From Romboutsia_C sp015668195 (GTDB lineage: Bacteria > Bacillota > Clostridia > Peptostreptococcales > Peptostreptococcaceae), in contig NZ_JADPFC010000010.1 in the NCBI RefSeq assembly GCF_015668195.1, positions 1-57,676 of the forward strand: 57,676 bases of DNA, given 5' to 3'. The position numbers and the translations under genes were made by a program. Of this stretch, positions 44,553 through 53,350 are shown one piece after another; positions within the stretch are counted from its first letter, which is position 1; each line of letters starts with the position of its first letter. A model generated the notes under the pieces. The model was given only the letters and a program-made list of their open reading frames with translations, was not told where the DNA came from and did not search any database.

Positions 44553-46061
44553 TTAATTTGCGTAATAAAGATTTTGTGATGGATACTCTGGATCAGATGT
44601 TACATCTATTCCAAGTTCTCTAAATGTTTGCTCATCACTTTTACTTAATATTGTTGTTGAATGTGCTTGAGCGCCTTTTAGTAAAGGTAATTTATCAAGT
44701 ACTACTTGTGCTGTTGGGTTTGTAACAGCACATATACTAAGTGCAGTTAAAACTTCTTCACAACTTAATTCTGGATTTCTACTTCCTAAAGTTTTAGTTT
44801 TTAAGTTTACAATTGGCTCAAGTATAGCTGGTGATATTAAATGTAATTCATCATCTATATTTGCTAAATGTTTTATAGCATTTAATGTTGCTGCTGCGGT
44901 TGCATCCATTAATTCTGAACCTTTACCTGTAAGTATTACCCCATCATTTAATTCTATTGCAACAACTGGACACATATCGTTTTTATCCGCAACCTCTTTT
45001 AATTTGTTGCTGTACTCTCTTGCTGGCATAACAACTGTTCTATCTTCTGGCTTTAAGTTAAGACCTTGCATTATAACTTGCATTCTTTCAAAAGCACCTT
45101 TATCTACTTGTCCTTTCTTATATTCACAAGCAGTTTTGAAGTATCTTCTTATTATTTCTTGTCTAGATGCTTCTTGTACAACTTCATCGTCTACTATACC
45201 AAATCCAACTCTATTAACACCCATATCTGTTGGTGATTGATATATAGATTCTTTTCCAGTTATTTTTTCTATTATTTTTTTAAGAACTGGGAATAATTCT
45301 AAGTCTCTGTTGTAGTTAACAGACATTTCACCGTATTTTTCAAGATGGAATGAATCTATCATATTTACATCTTTTAAATCTACTGTAGCTGCTTCATAAG
45401 CTATATTTAAAGGATGCTTTAAAGGTACATTCCATACTGGGAATGTTTCAAATTTTGAATATCCAACAGCATTTCCTCTTTTATTTTCATGGTATAACTG
45501 ACTTAAACAAGTACCAAGTTTACCACTGTTTGGACCTGGAGCTGTAACAACAACTATAGGCTTAGTAGTTTCTATGTATGGATTTGCTCCATATCCTTCA
45601 TCACTTACTATTGTATCAACATCTGTTGGGTAACCTTTTGTTGGAGCATGCTTGTATACTTTTATTCCTCTACGCTCTAATTTATTTATGAATACTGTTG
45701 TAGCAGGTTGTCCTTCATATCTTGTTATAACAACACTGTTTACATCTAATTCGTAACTTCTTAAATCATCGATAAGTCTTAGAACTTCCATATCATAAGT
45801 TATACCGAAGTCTCCTCTTATCTTATTTCTTTCTATATCTCCTGCATAAACACATATTACAACTTCTACTTTTTCTTTTATGTGTTGAAGTACTTTTATT
45901 TTGGCATTTTCATCAAAACCTGGTAGTACTCTTTTAGCATGTAAATCTCCTATTAGTTTACCACCAAATTCTAAGTAAAGTTTGTCAAAATTATTAACTC
46001 TTTCTAAGATATACTTTGATTGTTCTTCTAGATATTTCTTGTGATCGAATCCTATCTTCAT
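44553..46061 (-). CDS. DUF1846 family protein
   Basis: 502 aa, typical family length. Conserved blocks KIGFDHKKYLEEQSKYILERVN, YLEFGGKLIGDLHAKRVLPGFD, APGPNSGKLGTCLSQLYH and SPTDMGVNRVGFGI. Structures of the family show Rossmann-like folds, but the enzymatic function is unknown. Single gene, flanked by a 32-bp direct repeat. Confidence 0.93.
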   Translation of the reverse strand: MKIGFDHKKYLEEQSKYILERVNNFDKLYLEFGGKLIGDLHAKRVLPGFDENAKIKVLQHIKEKVEVVICVYAGDIERNKIRGDFGITYDMEVLRLIDDLRSYELDVNSVVITRYEGQPATTVFINKLERRGIKVYKHAPTKGYPTDVDTIVSDEGYGANPYIETTKPIVVVTAPGPNSGKLGTCLSQLYHENKRGNAVGYSKFETFPVWNVPLKHPLNIAYEAATVDLKDVNMIDSFHLEKYGEMSVNYNRDLELFPVLKKIIEKITGKESIYQSPTDMGVNRVGFGIVDDEVVQEASRQEIIRRYFKTACEYKKGQVDKGAFERMQVIMQGLNLKPEDRTVVMPAREYSNKLKEVADKNDMCPVVAIELNDGVILTGKGSELMDATAAATLNAIKHLANIDDELHLISPAILEPIVNLKTKTLGSRNPELSCEEVLTALSICAVTNPTAQVVLDKLPLLKGAQAHSTTILSKSDEQTFRELGIDVTSDPEYPSQNLYYAN

Positions 46062-46334
46062 CTTTGCACCTCACTAAATTATTTAATTTTTGATAACCGT
46101 ATTTTTATATATATTTTTATTCGTATTAGTGAAATTTGTTTAAAAATGTAATATTTTTTCTCTTATTTTCACTTTAAGGTTATATTATACATTCAACTTT
46201 TGAATATTTCAAGATTATTTTTCGTATTTTTAATATATATATTTATATATATTAAGTATTTACAAATATATTAAAATATACAAGCAAATCAGCAAAAATG
46301 CTTATTTTTTTAAGTTTTATTTTGAAATAATTTA
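46062..46334. other. Intergenic upstream of the DUF1846 gene, with repeat copy B
   Basis: Contains the ribosome site GTGAGGTG and, at 46090-46121, repeat copy B (TTGATAACCGTATTTTTATA and onward). The remainder is very AT-rich with no recognisable gene. Confidence 0.45.
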
Positions 46335-46362
46335 AAAAGCTAAGATTTTACTCTTAGCTTTT
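46335..46362 (-). terminator. Terminator of the small membrane protein gene
   Basis: Perfect 11-bp stem AAAAGCTAAGA / TCTTAGCTTTT with a 6-nt loop, T-rich on the minus strand. Confidence 0.85.
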
Positions 46363-46385
46363 AATTTAATTATATTTAGTTTAAT

Positions 46386-46574
46386 TTAACAACCAAAGAA
46401 TCCTTCTTGTCCACATATTATTAATAATAATATTAAAAATGGTATCCATGAACATATATCTATTTCACACCATACATCTCCAAATGCTAGGAACAAGAAA
46501 AATAGTACTATTATCCACCATGCTCCAAATCCACCATCACAGCCTCCAAAGAATCTATCTAACATATTGCTCAT
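46386..46574 (-). CDS. Small Trp/Cys/Gly-rich membrane protein, unknown function
   Basis: 62 aa from the ATG at 46574 with AGGAGG five bases upstream, a strong signal that it is real. Short Gly-rich N-terminus (RFFGGCDGGFGAWW), hydrophobic helix with VLFFLFLAFGDVW, then CEIDICSW and a second helix IPFLILLLIICG, ending GFFGC. Four cysteines besides the last. I do not recognise the family. Such small Cys/Trp proteins in spore-formers are sometimes sporulation-specific. A CATAATATA sequence upstream resembles the sigma-K -10, but no AC lies at the right -35 distance. Confidence 0.75.
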   Translation of the reverse strand: MSNMLDRFFGGCDGGFGAWWIIVLFFLFLAFGDVWCEIDICSWIPFLILLLIICGQEGFFGC

Positions 46575-46681
46575 ATATTTACCTCCTGTTGTCATTTATA
46601 TTCTAGAGTTTTTCTACTCTTAAGATATATTATGTAAGAAGATTTATTTTTGACATAATTTTATATTTGCAATTTACATCA

Positions 46682-47058
46682 TTAATCGACAGATTTAAGA
46701 GATTCCACCATTTTTACATTTTTTAGCTTATGATACATAGATATATTTATAATTAATCCTAATACTATTGTAAGTGTAAATGCAATTTTTTCCTTCAAAT
46801 AGACCTACTGTTGTATCTATTAAATATCCCTTCCCTCTATATAAACACTTACTTCATTATCATAAAATCCTAAAACTTTTATCGTAGTTATTTTTCTTAT
46901 TATTTCTGAAATATTTACATCTGTCAGGTTATAAATAATCACAAAGGCTAAAACTCCTGATGATATTGTCATTATAATAACTACATAATTTAAGCTTTTT
47001 ATAGTATTTTCAAAGGTATCTTTTATACCTATGTTAGATGATATTAAAGATAAAATAC
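46682..47058 (-). pseudogene. Decayed FtsX-type ABC permease (C-terminal fragment)
   Basis: Minus-strand reading gives FtsX-family text in two frames. One piece includes FENTIKSLNYVVIIMTISSG, then NLTDVNISEIIRKITTIKVL and GFYDNEVSVYIE, then stops. The final piece includes KIAFTLTIVLGLIINISMY and HKLKNVKMVESLKSVD, ending at a stop (46682-46684). The VLGFYDNEVS block and a KMVESLKSVD-like end are typical of FtsX permeases. The roughly 50-60 residues that should lie between are missing or frameshifted, and the N-terminal two thirds are absent. A non-functional remnant. Confidence 0.75.
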
Positions 47059-47159
47059 CAATAGATTCTGATAACTACTATAATAGGACTTTAGGTGAAC
47101 TCGACTATACTAAATCTTTAGAATTATACTCAAAAGCACTTTCTAATTCTAATAAATAG
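47030..47159 (+). pseudogene. Possible gene remnant on the plus strand
   Basis: A short plus-strand frame ends at TAG 47157-47159 and reads DSDNYYNRTLGELDYTKSLE then LYSKALSNSNK. It is followed by a good hairpin (47170-47212), as a true gene 3' end would be. It has no ribosome site and overlaps the FtsX remnant, so it is probably the tail of a lost gene. Family not recognised. Confidence 0.35.
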
Positions 47160-47169
47160 TAAAAGTTTA

Positions 47170-47212
47170 AAAAGCCTTCTGATTGTTTATTTTAAACTAG
47201 CAGAAGGCTTTT
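47170..47212. terminator. Terminator of RNase J gene / end of remnant region
   Basis: 12-bp stem AAAAGCCTTCTG / CAGAAGGCTTTT, 19-nt loop; T-runs both ways. Serves the minus-strand RNase J gene and may have served the lost plus-strand gene. Confidence 0.85.
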
Positions 47213-47250
47213 AATTTTTTATATTATCTAATTTAATATCTTTTTATATG

Positions 47251-48912
47251 CTATACTTCCATTATTATAGGGAAAACACTAGGTCTCCTTTTAGTTTTAT
47301 GGTATAGCAATTGCTCTATGGCTCTTTTAATATTTGTTTTTAGTATTTGCCACTCCAATATTTCTTGTTCTAGGCATTTTTCTATCTCTTCTTTTGATAC
47401 TTCCTTTATTTTATTTATCAAATCTTCTGCTTCTCTGGCGTATATAAATCCTCTAGTTATTACGTCTGGCCCTGCTACTATACTATAACTATCTCTATTT
47501 ATAGCAACTACAATAGTTACCATTCCATCTTTAGCTAAATCTCTTCTATCTCTAAGTACAATATTTCCTACATCACCAACTCCTAATCCATCTACAAATA
47601 TAACACCTGTATAAACTCTTTTATTTGTATTTACCTCTTCACTAGTTATTTCTAATACTTGTCCAGTTTCTAAAGTAAATACATTTTGAGGCTTCATTCC
47701 TAGCTTTATAGCCAAGTCTTTGTGATGTTTTAAATGTCTATATTCTCCATGTACTGGCATAAAGTACTTAGGTTTGGCTAAGCTGTGAATAAGCTTTAAC
47801 TCTTCTTGATAAGCATGTCCTGATACATGGATTTCTTCTAAATCCTCATATATAACATCTACGCCTTTTTTAAATAATTGGTTTATAACCCTAGAAACTA
47901 ATTTATCATTACCAGGTATAGGTGATGCAGATATTATAAAAAAGTCATCTGGTTCTATAAGTATTTTTCTATGTGATCCATAAGCTATCCTAGAAAGGCC
48001 CGCCATTGGTTCTCCCTGACTTCCTGTTGTTATTATAGTTATTTCATTATTTGGATACTTACTTATATCATCTATATCTACTATATATTCTTTAGGTATA
48101 TGTAAGTACCCTAATTCCATAGCTACTTGAGATATATTTTCCATACTTCTTCCGCTAAATGCTACTTTGCGATTTTGTATTATAGATGCATTTACTATCT
48201 GCTGCATCCTATGGATATTAGAAGCAAATGTAGCTACAATTATTCTTCCTTTAGCATTTGTAAAAATTCTATTTAATGTTTCTCCTATAGTTTTTTCAGA
48301 TATAGAATGCCCACTCCTTTCAACATTTGTACTATCTGCCATTAAAAGTAATACACCTTTTTTGCCCAGTGTAGCTATTCTATTTAAATCTGTCATTCGT
48401 CCATCTATAGGAGTATAATCTATCTTAAAGTCTCCTGTATGAAGTATTATACCTAAAGGTGTGTGTATGGCTAATCCACAAGCATCAGCTATACTATGAG
48501 TCACTCCAATAAATTCTATTTTTATATTTTCTAACTTTATACTTTGACCAGTTTTTACAGAGTTTAAATCTACATGATTTAACATATCATGTTCTTTTAA
48601 TTTGTTTGCCACTAACCCTATAGTAAGCTTAGTTCCATATACAGGTATATTTAATTGCTTTAGTATATATGGTATAGCACCTATATGATCTTCATGTCCA
48701 TGTGTTAAAAACATTCCCTTTACTTTATCTTTTTTCTCTAATAGATATCGTATGTCTGGTATAACTAAATCTACTCCATACATATCTTCATCCGGAAAAG
48801 ATATCCCACAATCAATAATGATTATTTCATCGTTGTATTCTATGGCAGTTATATTTTTTCCTATTTCTCCAAGACCTCCAAGTGGAATAACTTTTATGCT
48901 ATCCTTATTCAT
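47251..48912 (-). CDS. rnj: Ribonuclease J
   Basis: 553 aa. Metallo-beta-lactamase fold with GMFLTHGHEDHIGAIPYIL (HxHxDH), ILHTGDFKID and ADSTNVERSGHS, beta-CASP domain with FSGRSMEN and PVHGEYRHLKHH, and a C-terminal domain. It combines 5'-3' exonuclease and endonuclease action in mRNA decay and rRNA maturation. J1 versus J2 assignment is not certain. Start ATG behind AAGGAGAT. Confidence 0.95.
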   Translation of the reverse strand: MNKDSIKVIPLGGLGEIGKNITAIEYNDEIIIIDCGISFPDEDMYGVDLVIPDIRYLLEKKDKVKGMFLTHGHEDHIGAIPYILKQLNIPVYGTKLTIGLVANKLKEHDMLNHVDLNSVKTGQSIKLENIKIEFIGVTHSIADACGLAIHTPLGIILHTGDFKIDYTPIDGRMTDLNRIATLGKKGVLLLMADSTNVERSGHSISEKTIGETLNRIFTNAKGRIIVATFASNIHRMQQIVNASIIQNRKVAFSGRSMENISQVAMELGYLHIPKEYIVDIDDISKYPNNEITIITTGSQGEPMAGLSRIAYGSHRKILIEPDDFFIISASPIPGNDKLVSRVINQLFKKGVDVIYEDLEEIHVSGHAYQEELKLIHSLAKPKYFMPVHGEYRHLKHHKDLAIKLGMKPQNVFTLETGQVLEITSEEVNTNKRVYTGVIFVDGLGVGDVGNIVLRDRRDLAKDGMVTIVVAINRDSYSIVAGPDVITRGFIYAREAEDLINKIKEVSKEEIEKCLEQEILEWQILKTNIKRAIEQLLYHKTKRRPSVFPIIMEV

Positions 48913-49022
48913 AAGGTATATCTCCTTTTCTTTTGTTCAATTTATGTTAAATTTAATATTTTATATTCAATCATTCTATAAGTTATTTTTAACAATATAT
49001 ATTTAATTATTAGTTATTTTTA

Positions 49023-49490
49023 TTAAAATGCATCATCTCTGTCTAATATATAATCTTTAAACTCTTTCAATATAGATTTATTTTCACCTAAAAAACCTAC
49101 TAATAAGCTTATTTTTTCTAATGTTTCTTCCCTAATAGTATGTTCAATTTTTTCAGTTTCTTCATGAAGATTATTTTTAACACCTATAATTTTTAAAAAT
49201 GATTCTATAGTGTCATGTCTTTTTAATAATTTTTTTCCTATTCTTTTACCTTCACAACTTAAATATATACATCCATATCTTTCATGTTCTAATAAATTTT
49301 TGTCACTCAGCCTTTTTACCATCTTACTTGCTGATGGTATTTTTACATTTAGAGCTAATGCAACTTCAGCAACTTTAATTGTCTTATTTTCTAGATATAA
49401 TCTATATATCATCTCAATATAATCTTCTTCACTAGGACTAAGTTTATTATTTTTTATATATTCATTAAACGTGTAATACTCATTATTCAT
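49023..49490 (-). CDS. DtxR/MntR-family metal-dependent repressor
   Basis: 155 aa. N-terminal winged helix (about 15-75, KVAEVALALNVKIPSASKMVKRLSDKNLLEHERYG) and a metal-binding/dimerisation domain with EETEKIEHTIREETLEKI (about 108-127). No SH3-like C-terminal domain. It is divergent from feoA-feoB, with a DtxR-type box in between, so it most likely represses ferrous iron uptake when iron is sufficient. Confidence 0.9.
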   Translation of the reverse strand: MNNEYYTFNEYIKNNKLSPSEEDYIEMIYRLYLENKTIKVAEVALALNVKIPSASKMVKRLSDKNLLEHERYGCIYLSCEGKRIGKKLLKRHDTIESFLKIIGVKNNLHEETEKIEHTIREETLEKISLLVGFLGENKSILKEFKDYILDRDDAF

Positions 49491-49597
49491 TGTTTTAACC
49501 TCCTATGTGTCTTATATTAAATATATTATCTTTATATTTTTCATAGTACTTTTATGTAACATTTCTTATAATTTTTTCATAGTATTTAATGTGAAAG

Positions 49598-49616
49598 TTA
49601 GCTTAGACTAAGTTTG
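49598..49616. promoter_or_regulatory. DtxR/IdeR-type operator upstream of feoA
   Basis: TTAGCTTAGACTAAGTTTG; the core CTTAGACTAAG (49602-49612) is a perfect palindrome. It follows the TTAGGTTAGSCTAACCTAA layout of DtxR/IdeR boxes. It lies 20 bp before the feoA start, covering the likely transcription start. Confidence 0.7.
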
Positions 49617-49635
49617 AATTTTATGGAGGTGCATT

Positions 49636-49863
49636 ATGAGTAAACTTAGTGATATAGATATAAACTCTACAGTTATAGTTAAACAACTTTTAACTGATGG
49701 ATATATAAGAGAAAGAATGCTTGCTTTAGGTCTTACAGATGGTGCATTAGTTCATGTTATAAGAAAGGGACCTAAAAATAATCTAACAGTATACGATATA
49801 AGGGGAGCAAAAATAGCTCTTAGGAAAGAAGAAGGAGATAACATTATTGTTTCTAGAATTTAA
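49636..49863 (+). CDS. feoA: Ferrous iron transport protein A (FeoA)
   Basis: 75 aa, SH3-like FeoA domain: VIVKQLLTDGYIRERMLALGLTDGALVHVIRKGP. A small cytoplasmic partner of FeoB. ATG seven bases after GGAGG, 47 bp ahead of feoB in the same operon. Controlled by the DtxR-type box. Confidence 0.95.
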   Translation: MSKLSDIDINSTVIVKQLLTDGYIRERMLALGLTDGALVHVIRKGPKNNLTVYDIRGAKIALRKEEGDNIIVSRI

Positions 49864-49910
49864 ATTTTAGCTTTATATTTAATTTTTAGTTTTATAAAGG
49901 GGGATTTATT

Positions 49911-52037
49911 ATGGGTTTAACTCATGACTCTACAAAGGTAAAATCTTTAAAAGACATGTTTGATATTGAAAGAAAGCCCAACCAATATGTTGTTGCTTTA
50001 GCTGGTAACCCTAACACTGGTAAAAGTACAGTTTTTAATGCTTTAACTGGATTAAAGCAACATACTGGTAATTGGCCTGGTAAAACAGTTTGTACCGCTC
50101 GTGGGGATTTTAAATACAATGATAGAGAGTATGCTTTAGTAGATTTACCAGGTACTTATTCTCTATTTGCTGCATCTCAAGAAGAAATGGTAGCTAGGGA
50201 TTTTGCTTGTTTTGGAAATCCAGACGCAGTTATTGTTGTTGCTGATGCTACGTCTTTAGAAAGAAATTTCAATTTGGTTTTTCAAATTATGGAGTTAACT
50301 GATAAAGTTATACTTTGCATAAACCTAATTGATGAAGCTAAGAAAAAAGGTATTTTTATTGATAAAGATAAAATAGAAAAATACCTAGGAATACCTGTAG
50401 TTTTAACATCAGCTAGAAATAAAAAAGGAATTGATGAACTTTTATATACTTTAGATAAAGTAGTATTAAACAAATACGATTATAATAATAAAATAATAAA
50501 ATATAATAAAGAAATTGAGAGTTATGTAAGTACCATAGAAAAAGACTTAAAAGAATATGTTCCTTTTATAAAGTCTAGATGGCTTGCTTTAAGGCTTATT
50601 GATGGAGATAATAGTATTTATAAATCTATGAATGACTATGTAGATGGTAACTGTAACAAGGCAATTGATTTAATTAAATCAAAACTTCCCCTAAATATAG
50701 ATAAAAAATTAATAAGAGATAGTATAAGTAAAACTAATTATGAATATGCTTCTGAACTATATAATTTATCTATAAATATAAAAAGTGATATAAAGTATAA
50801 GAGGGATGATAAAATAGATAAGATTATTACATCTAAAGTATTTGGAATTCCTTTAATGCTATTGTGTCTTGCTTTTATACTTTGGTTAACTATACAAGGT
50901 GCAAACTACCCTTCCCAGATGATATCCAATGCACTTTTTAGTATAGAACCACATATTTATAATTTTTTAGAAACTATACATCTACCTGTTTGGTTAAATG
51001 AAATGCTTACTTTTGGTATGTATAGAACCTTGGCTTGGGTTGTTTCTGTCATGTTACCACCTATGGCAATATTTTTTCCATTATTTACTTTACTTGAAGA
51101 TTTTGGATATCTTCCTAGAGTTGCATTTAACTTAGACCATTTATTTAAAAAGGCATGTTGTCATGGTAAGCAATGTCTCACTATGTGTATGGGATTTGGT
51201 TGTAATGCTGCTGGTGTTATAGGTTGTAGAATAATTGATTCTCCAAGAGAAAGACTAATTGCAATACTTACGAATAACTTCGTTCCTTGTAATGGTAGAT
51301 TTCCAACTTTGATTGCTGTAGCTACAATATTTTTCTCTTCAGCCATTGCAAGTTCTACTTATACAAGTATAGTAACTGCTCTTTGCATTGCTTTAATAGT
51401 AGTGTTTGGTGTATTAATAACACTATTAGTTTCTTATGGTTTGTCAAAGACACTATTAAAAGGAGTTCCTTCTACTTTTACACTAGAACTTCCACCATAT
51501 AGGACTCCTCAAGTAGGAAGAGTTTTGTATACATCCATAATGGATAGAACTTTATTTGTCTTATACAGAGCAGTTATAGTTGCTATACCTGCTGGTATTG
51601 TAACATGGATATTTGCTAATATTTATATAGGAGACATGAGTATACTTGTTCATGTAGCAAATTTTCTTGACCCAATAGCTAAATTTATAGGTCTTGATGG
51701 ATTTATTCTTTTGGCCTTTATACTTGGCTTACCTGCAAATGAAATAGTTATACCAGTCTTATTAATGTCTTATTTGGCTACAGGTTCAATGATTGAATTA
51801 GATGAACTTTCAGCTTTAGGAACAGTTTTGAGAGATAATGGGTGGACTTATCTAACAGCACTTAATGTTATGTTATTTAGCTTACTTCATTGGCCTTGTG
51901 CTACTACCTTAATTACTATAAAAAAAGAAACTGGTAGTACTAAATGGACTTTAATAGGATTTTTATTACCTACTGTAATAGCATTTACAGTTTGCTTTAT
52001 GACAACTTGTTTATTTAATATATTAGGCTTAGCTTAA
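49911..52037 (+). CDS. feoB: Ferrous iron transporter FeoB
   Basis: 708 aa. N-terminal G-protein domain with G1 GNPNTGKSTVFN (about residues 33-44), G3 DLPGTYSL and G4 NLIDEA, a helical regulatory domain, then a Nramp-unlike gate/core membrane region (GFGCNAAGVIGCRIIDSPRER, CNGRFPTLIAV). It imports Fe(II) across the membrane with GTP hydrolysis. Ends with LFSLLHWPCATTLITIKKET, typical of the family. No FeoC seen. Confidence 0.96.
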   Translation: MGLTHDSTKVKSLKDMFDIERKPNQYVVALAGNPNTGKSTVFNALTGLKQHTGNWPGKTVCTARGDFKYNDREYALVDLPGTYSLFAASQEEMVARDFACFGNPDAVIVVADATSLERNFNLVFQIMELTDKVILCINLIDEAKKKGIFIDKDKIEKYLGIPVVLTSARNKKGIDELLYTLDKVVLNKYDYNNKIIKYNKEIESYVSTIEKDLKEYVPFIKSRWLALRLIDGDNSIYKSMNDYVDGNCNKAIDLIKSKLPLNIDKKLIRDSISKTNYEYASELYNLSINIKSDIKYKRDDKIDKIITSKVFGIPLMLLCLAFILWLTIQGANYPSQMISNALFSIEPHIYNFLETIHLPVWLNEMLTFGMYRTLAWVVSVMLPPMAIFFPLFTLLEDFGYLPRVAFNLDHLFKKACCHGKQCLTMCMGFGCNAAGVIGCRIIDSPRERLIAILTNNFVPCNGRFPTLIAVATIFFSSAIASSTYTSIVTALCIALIVVFGVLITLLVSYGLSKTLLKGVPSTFTLELPPYRTPQVGRVLYTSIMDRTLFVLYRAVIVAIPAGIVTWIFANIYIGDMSILVHVANFLDPIAKFIGLDGFILLAFILGLPANEIVIPVLLMSYLATGSMIELDELSALGTVLRDNGWTYLTALNVMLFSLLHWPCATTLITIKKETGSTKWTLIGFLLPTVIAFTVCFMTTCLFNILGLA

Positions 52038-52049
52038 TATATTAAATAC

Positions 52050-52083
52050 AAAAAAGAGCTATCTCATAAGATAGCTCTTTTTT
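52050..52083. terminator. Bidirectional terminator between feoB and the BMP lipoprotein gene
   Basis: A perfect 15-bp stem AAAAAAGAGCTATCT / AGATAGCTCTTTTTT with loop CATA; between convergent genes. Confidence 0.95.
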
Positions 52084-52110
52084 TATAGTTATAGTAGATT
52101 AAAAATCATT

Positions 52111-53139
52111 TTATTGATTTACCATTTCATTATATTCTTTTTCATTTTTAGGTGCTTTTAATTCACCTTTTTCAAACTTTTCAATTTGTTGGTTTACATA
52201 GTCCATTACATCTTGTGGTACTAAGTTTTTAGTACTTTCAGGTAATCCAACAGCACCTTCTTTTAATCCATATACTGTTGTTGTTCCACCTTCAAACTTA
52301 CCTTCTTTTAATTTCTCAACTACATCATATACACCAACGTCAACTCTTTTTATAGCTGAAGTTAATACATTTTTAGGTGCTAGGGAACTTTGATCTCTAT
52401 CAACGCCTATAGCATATTTACCTTCTTCTTTAGCAGCTTCTATAGCTCCAGTACCAACATCCCCACCTGCAGTGAATATTATATCAGCACCTTGAGAGTA
52501 CATTTGCTTAGCTATAGCCTTACCTTTTGCTTGGTCTGTAAATGAGTTTGCATATTGAACTTGTATTTTAGCTTCTGGATTTGCAGCTTTTACACCTGCC
52601 ATATATCCATATTGGAATGCTTCTATAACTGGTAACTCCATACCACCTATAAATCCTACGTTATTAGTTTTAGTCATTTTACCAGCAACTATCCCTGCTA
52701 AATATGCAGATTGTTCTGAGTTAAATTGTACTGCTTCTATATTTTTAGGTACTTCTGGATATGTTTCATCTATTAAAGCAAATTTTTGGTCTGGATACAT
52801 TTTCGATGCTTCTTCTATAGCTGGTGCTAATTTCATACCTACTCCTAGTATTAAATCTGTATCTTGATCTACTAAAGTTTCTATATTACTTGCATAATCT
52901 GAGTCTTGCTTTGATTCTAAGTATGTAACATCTACTCCTAAATCTTTTTTAGCTTTTTCTAGACCTTCCCATGCAGATTGGTTAAATGATTGGTCATTTA
53001 CTCCTGCTACATCTGTTACCATAGCTATCTTTAGTTTACCATCCTCTTTCTTTTCACTTTCTCCGCTTGAACATCCTACTAATAATGATGCTGATAATGC
53101 AGTTACAGTTGCTAATGATACTAACTTTTTAAATGTCAT
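52111..53139 (-). CDS. BMP-family nucleoside-binding lipoprotein
   Basis: 342 aa. Lipoprotein signal with LVGC lipobox (about residue 23), then a Med/BMP type-1 binding fold: KIAMVTDVAGVNDQSFNQSAWEGL, YANSFTDQAKGKAIAKQMYSQGADIIFTAGGDVGTG and AIGVDRDQSS. Family members (PnrA, BmpA) bind nucleosides for ABC import. The ABC permease/ATPase genes are not adjacent here. A PyrR-type attenuator in the leader suggests control by pyrimidine nucleotides and therefore a role in uridine/cytidine salvage. Confidence 0.92.
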   Translation of the reverse strand: MTFKKLVSLATVTALSASLLVGCSSGESEKKEDGKLKIAMVTDVAGVNDQSFNQSAWEGLEKAKKDLGVDVTYLESKQDSDYASNIETLVDQDTDLILGVGMKLAPAIEEASKMYPDQKFALIDETYPEVPKNIEAVQFNSEQSAYLAGIVAGKMTKTNNVGFIGGMELPVIEAFQYGYMAGVKAANPEAKIQVQYANSFTDQAKGKAIAKQMYSQGADIIFTAGGDVGTGAIEAAKEEGKYAIGVDRDQSSLAPKNVLTSAIKRVDVGVYDVVEKLKEGKFEGGTTTVYGLKEGAVGLPESTKNLVPQDVMDYVNQQIEKFEKGELKAPKNEKEYNEMVNQ

Positions 53140-53179
53140 GATAAACCCTCCTAATTTTATTTATAAACCCCGCCTTTTT

Positions 53180-53310
53180 AAATAGTCCAAAGATAAAAAT
53201 TTTATAATTCCATATAATAAAAAATCCTTTTATCAGCACGATAAAAGGATAGTCATTTCTATACTACTAGTGTAAACATTACATATCTTTTTAGCCTCTC
53301 TGGACTATTT
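53180..53310 (-). promoter_or_regulatory. PyrR-type RNA attenuator upstream of the BMP gene
   Basis: In minus-strand RNA: AAAATAGTCCAGAGAGGCTA (53291-53310) matches the PyrR binding loop ARUCCNGNGAGGYU, closed by AGUC/GGCU pairing. It is followed by an intrinsic terminator (53224-53250). Downstream of that, GGACTATTT (53180-53188) is perfectly complementary to AAATAGTCC of the loop, offering a long-range alternative fold. PyrR bound to UMP would hold the loop and favour termination. Confidence 0.75.
53224..53250 (-). terminator. Attenuator terminator in the BMP gene leader
   Basis: Perfect 11-bp stem ATCCTTTTATC / GATAAAAGGAT, 5-nt loop, TTTTTATTAT on the minus strand. It lies 85 bp before the BMP start with no gene upstream that it could end except through the leader itself. 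Confidence 0.85.
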
Positions 53311-53350
53311 TAAAGCTGATTTAGTATTATTTTATTTTCATTTTTTATTT

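Noticed and set aside
47030..47159. Intact small plus-strand gene
   Set aside because: No ribosome site and overlap with the FtsX remnant; listed only as a possible remnant.
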